The position numbers and the translations under genes are program-made. Under the pieces are notes generated by a model that had not been told where the DNA came from, made no database searches, and worked only from the letters and a program-made list of their open reading frames with translations. A stretch of 64,000 nucleotides of DNA from NCBI RefSeq assembly GCF_938028775.1, contig NZ_CALIZG010000024.1, positions 62,001 through 126,000 of the forward strand, read 5' to 3'. The stretch is from Mogibacterium diversum_A. Its GTDB lineage: Bacteria > Bacillota > Clostridia > Peptostreptococcales > Anaerovoracaceae. Positions 62,424-64,000 of this stretch are shown here, piece after piece. Each line of letters starts with the position of its first letter. Within the stretch, counting starts at the first letter, position 1.

Positions 62424-63323
62424 TTACTCATCCCTATATCCAAGATTTCTAATAACCCTGTCAGAATCACGCCACCGCTCTTTAACCTTTACCCAAAGCG
62501 ACAGAAACACCTTGGTTCCAAGCAGCAATTCAATTTCTTCCCTTGCGCTCTTTCCAATACCTTTGAGTTTGCGTCCGCCCTTACCGATAATAATGCTCTT
62601 GTGCGATGTGCGCTCGCAGCATATGACTGCACCGATTTCCGTGATGTGTGGTTTCTCTTCATATGACTCAATTTCAACGAAGATTCCATGTGGTACTTCT
62701 TGATCTAGATATTGCAGTAGTTTTTCTCTAATTATCTCGCTTACTATGAACCTTTCAGGATGATCAGTCGCCATATCTTCAGGATAATACATTGGTCCTT
62801 CGGCCATGTATTTCGTTAGGCATTTCATGAGTTTGTCTACGTTAGTGTCCTGAAGTGCCGAGATTCCAAAAATCTCATCGAATAGTCCACATTCATCATA
62901 TCTATTATAAAGCTCAAGATATTCCTCAGGGCTAAGTAAATCCATCTTGTTGATTGCAAGCAGTTTCTTGCTATCTGACTGAGCTAGCATGTCTAAAATA
63001 TACTGGTCTCCCTTTCCGAACTTCTTAGCCCCATCTACGATAAGTAAGACCACATCAACCCCACCCATAGTGTTAACCGCAGTCTCGTTTATCGCTGCCC
63101 CCAGTTTATTTTTAGGCTTATGTATCCCAGGTGTGTCCAGAAAAATCATCTGGATGCCACTTCCCTCATCGTACTCGAGATCCGTGTAAATACCCGTAAT
63201 TCTATTTCTCGTCGTCTGTGGCTTGTCCGAGGTGATGGCAATTTTCTCACCTAGTACATTATTAAGAAGTGTAGATTTCCCCGCGTTAGGTCTTCCGATT
63301 ATTCCAATAAAACCTGATTTCAT
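62424..63323 (-). CDS. era: GTPase Era
   Basis: I choose the ATG at 63321-63323 (GGAG 5 nt upstream), giving 299 aa. G1 GRPNAGKSTLLN, G2 TTRNRITGIYT, G3 DTPGIHKPKN, G4 NKMDLL; the C-terminal KH domain carries IGKGGRKLKGIGKSAREEIE. It checks 16S rRNA 3'-end maturation of the 30S subunit. The usual dgkA and cdd genes between ybeY and era are absent. Confidence 0.97.
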   Translation of the reverse strand: MKSGFIGIIGRPNAGKSTLLNNVLGEKIAITSDKPQTTRNRITGIYTDLEYDEGSGIQMIFLDTPGIHKPKNKLGAAINETAVNTMGGVDVVLLIVDGAKKFGKGDQYILDMLAQSDSKKLLAINKMDLLSPEEYLELYNRYDECGLFDEIFGISALQDTNVDKLMKCLTKYMAEGPMYYPEDMATDHPERFIVSEIIREKLLQYLDQEVPHGIFVEIESYEEKPHITEIGAVICCERTSHKSIIIGKGGRKLKGIGKSAREEIELLLGTKVFLSLWVKVKERWRDSDRVIRNLGYRDE

Positions 63324-63418
63324 TAGTTCTCCATTCATTTTGATAGCAATAATTCCAGTTCTCTTATGTTTTTGAGAACACAGAAACTTACTGCTTATTA
63401 ACTTAATTAAAGAATCAC

Positions 63419-63946
63419 CTATCTTAAGATGTCTAGTGCCGTCATGATTTTTTCTTCATGTGCCCGCATCAATGACTTATCTTCTTCCTCCATGTGATCA
63501 TATCCTAGCAGATGAAGTATACTGTGCACGAAGAGGTATGTAACTTCGCGTCTAATGGATGTTCCATACTCCTTCGATTGACGTTCTGCTTGGTCAAGGC
63601 AAATAACCACATCACCTAGCGGAATATCTACGAGCGCCTCATCACCTTCTATTTCCGCAAGAATTTCATCAGTGCTTTCGAACTGCGGAAATGACAACAC
63701 GTCAGTGACCTTGTCTATGCCACGAAAATCTCTATTAATGTCCTTTATTTCATCCTCTGAAACAAGGGACACACCAATGTATAGTGGCAACTCCGACGCT
63801 CTGTCAAGCGCTTCTTCACTCATCTCACCGAGCAGCTCTGAGGATATTAGGTAGACTGCGGCCTCATGAATCAAATCTTTATCGATGCGTTCATCTATAT
63901 CAGCATCACCATATATAGCATCACTGTAGTTGATATCTAAAATCAT
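63419..63946 (-). CDS. ybeY: Endoribonuclease YbeY
   Basis: 175 aa. The zinc motif HSILHLLGYDH (HX3HX5H) is intact, and DVLSFPQF precedes it. YbeY takes part in 16S rRNA 3'-end processing and 70S quality control. Its ATG overlaps the stop codon of the upstream gene (ATGA). Confidence 0.95.
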   Translation of the reverse strand: MILDINYSDAIYGDADIDERIDKDLIHEAAVYLISSELLGEMSEEALDRASELPLYIGVSLVSEDEIKDINRDFRGIDKVTDVLSFPQFESTDEILAEIEGDEALVDIPLGDVVICLDQAERQSKEYGTSIRREVTYLFVHSILHLLGYDHMEEEDKSLMRAHEEKIMTALDILR

Positions 63947-64000
63947 CGTTTACTCCCACCACGTCTGACATTCGTTCCGGAATTATTCGAGTCTTCATAA
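63943..64000 (-). CDS. C-terminal end of an upstream gene (probably phoH family)
   Basis: Only the last 18 residues (ending RRGGSKR) and the stop codon are visible. The stop overlaps the ybeY start by the ATGA arrangement. PhoH-family ATPases normally precede ybeY, but these few residues do not prove it. Confidence 0.5.
   Translation of the reverse strand, partial: YEDSNNSGTNVRRGGSKR

Noticed and set aside
1..64000. tRNA, rRNA, insertion sequences, prophage or defence islands
   Set aside because: Intergenic gaps were read on both strands; none shows cloverleaf ends, transposase genes, inverted terminal repeats or integrase.

Overview
This is a stretch of core chromosome from an anaerobic, low-to-moderate GC Gram-positive bacterium of the class Clostridia. 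The evidence is a PolC-type replicase, the rimP-nusA-rnpM-infB-rbfA and pyrH-frr-uppS-cdsA-dxr-rseP-ispG-polC gene orders, strong Firmicute-type SD sequences and sigma-A promoters, LexA, an electron-bifurcating HydABC [FeFe]-hydrogenase, pyruvate phosphate dikinase and a split Mrp-type ion antiporter. A relative of Mogibacterium/[Eubacterium] (Family XIII) would fit, but that is a guess. I saw no mobile element, CRISPR array, rRNA or tRNA.

Layout. 1-6.1 kb (minus strand): translation and RNA-processing operon (rimP, nusA, rnpM, infB, rbfA, nrnA) behind a clear sigma-A promoter with a leader hairpin. 6.1-16.8 kb (minus): replication, isoprenoid and envelope genes (sppA, pyrH, frr, uppS, cdsA, dxr, rseP, ispG, polC). 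The PolC has no 3'-5' exonuclease domain. 16.9-24.2 kb (minus): thiI with its cysteine desulfurase, RNase Y, a MinD-like ATPase, radC, a small membrane protein, cmk and nrdR. 24.3-28.4 kb (minus): an exported trigger-factor-like lipoprotein, the infC-rpmI-rplT operon (AUU start, L20-type leader, plus an unlisted 59-aa membrane protein), and an NhaC antiporter.

28.4-34.5 kb: thiamin region. On the plus strand a TPP riboswitch controls the ECF S-component thiT, followed by maf. On the minus strand thiS-thiF-thiG-thiH-tenI encode thiazole synthesis, behind a strong promoter that is almost immediately followed by a terminator hairpin. 34.5-42.2 kb (minus): a ten-gene, translationally coupled Mrp/Mbh-like membrane operon with three large antiporter-like subunits.

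42.3-48.1 kb (mostly plus): a radical SAM gene and lexA share a promoter that contains a LexA-box-like palindrome. They are followed by a uracil permease, a zinc-dependent phospholipase C-like protein, a small-multidrug-export family protein (minus) and an M18 aminopeptidase. 48.3-54.5 kb: the hydCBA operon (minus), divergent from a DRTGG-domain gene, an S66 peptidase-like gene and a small membrane protein (plus). 54.6-64 kb (minus): two orphan proteins, a YitT-family protein, then ppdK, glyQS, a DUF4342 protein, recO, era, ybeY and the last codons of the gene upstream of ybeY.

Metabolic reading (inference): HydABC couples H2 to ferredoxin and NAD(P), the Mrp and NhaC systems handle Na+/H+, PPDK links pyruvate and PEP, and thiamin needs are met by salvage (ThiT) plus endogenous thiazole formation. 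The most interesting points are the exonuclease-less PolC, the SOS-linked radical SAM protein, the split Mrp operon with one subunit lacking key charged residues, and the leader/short-RNA structure ahead of thiS.
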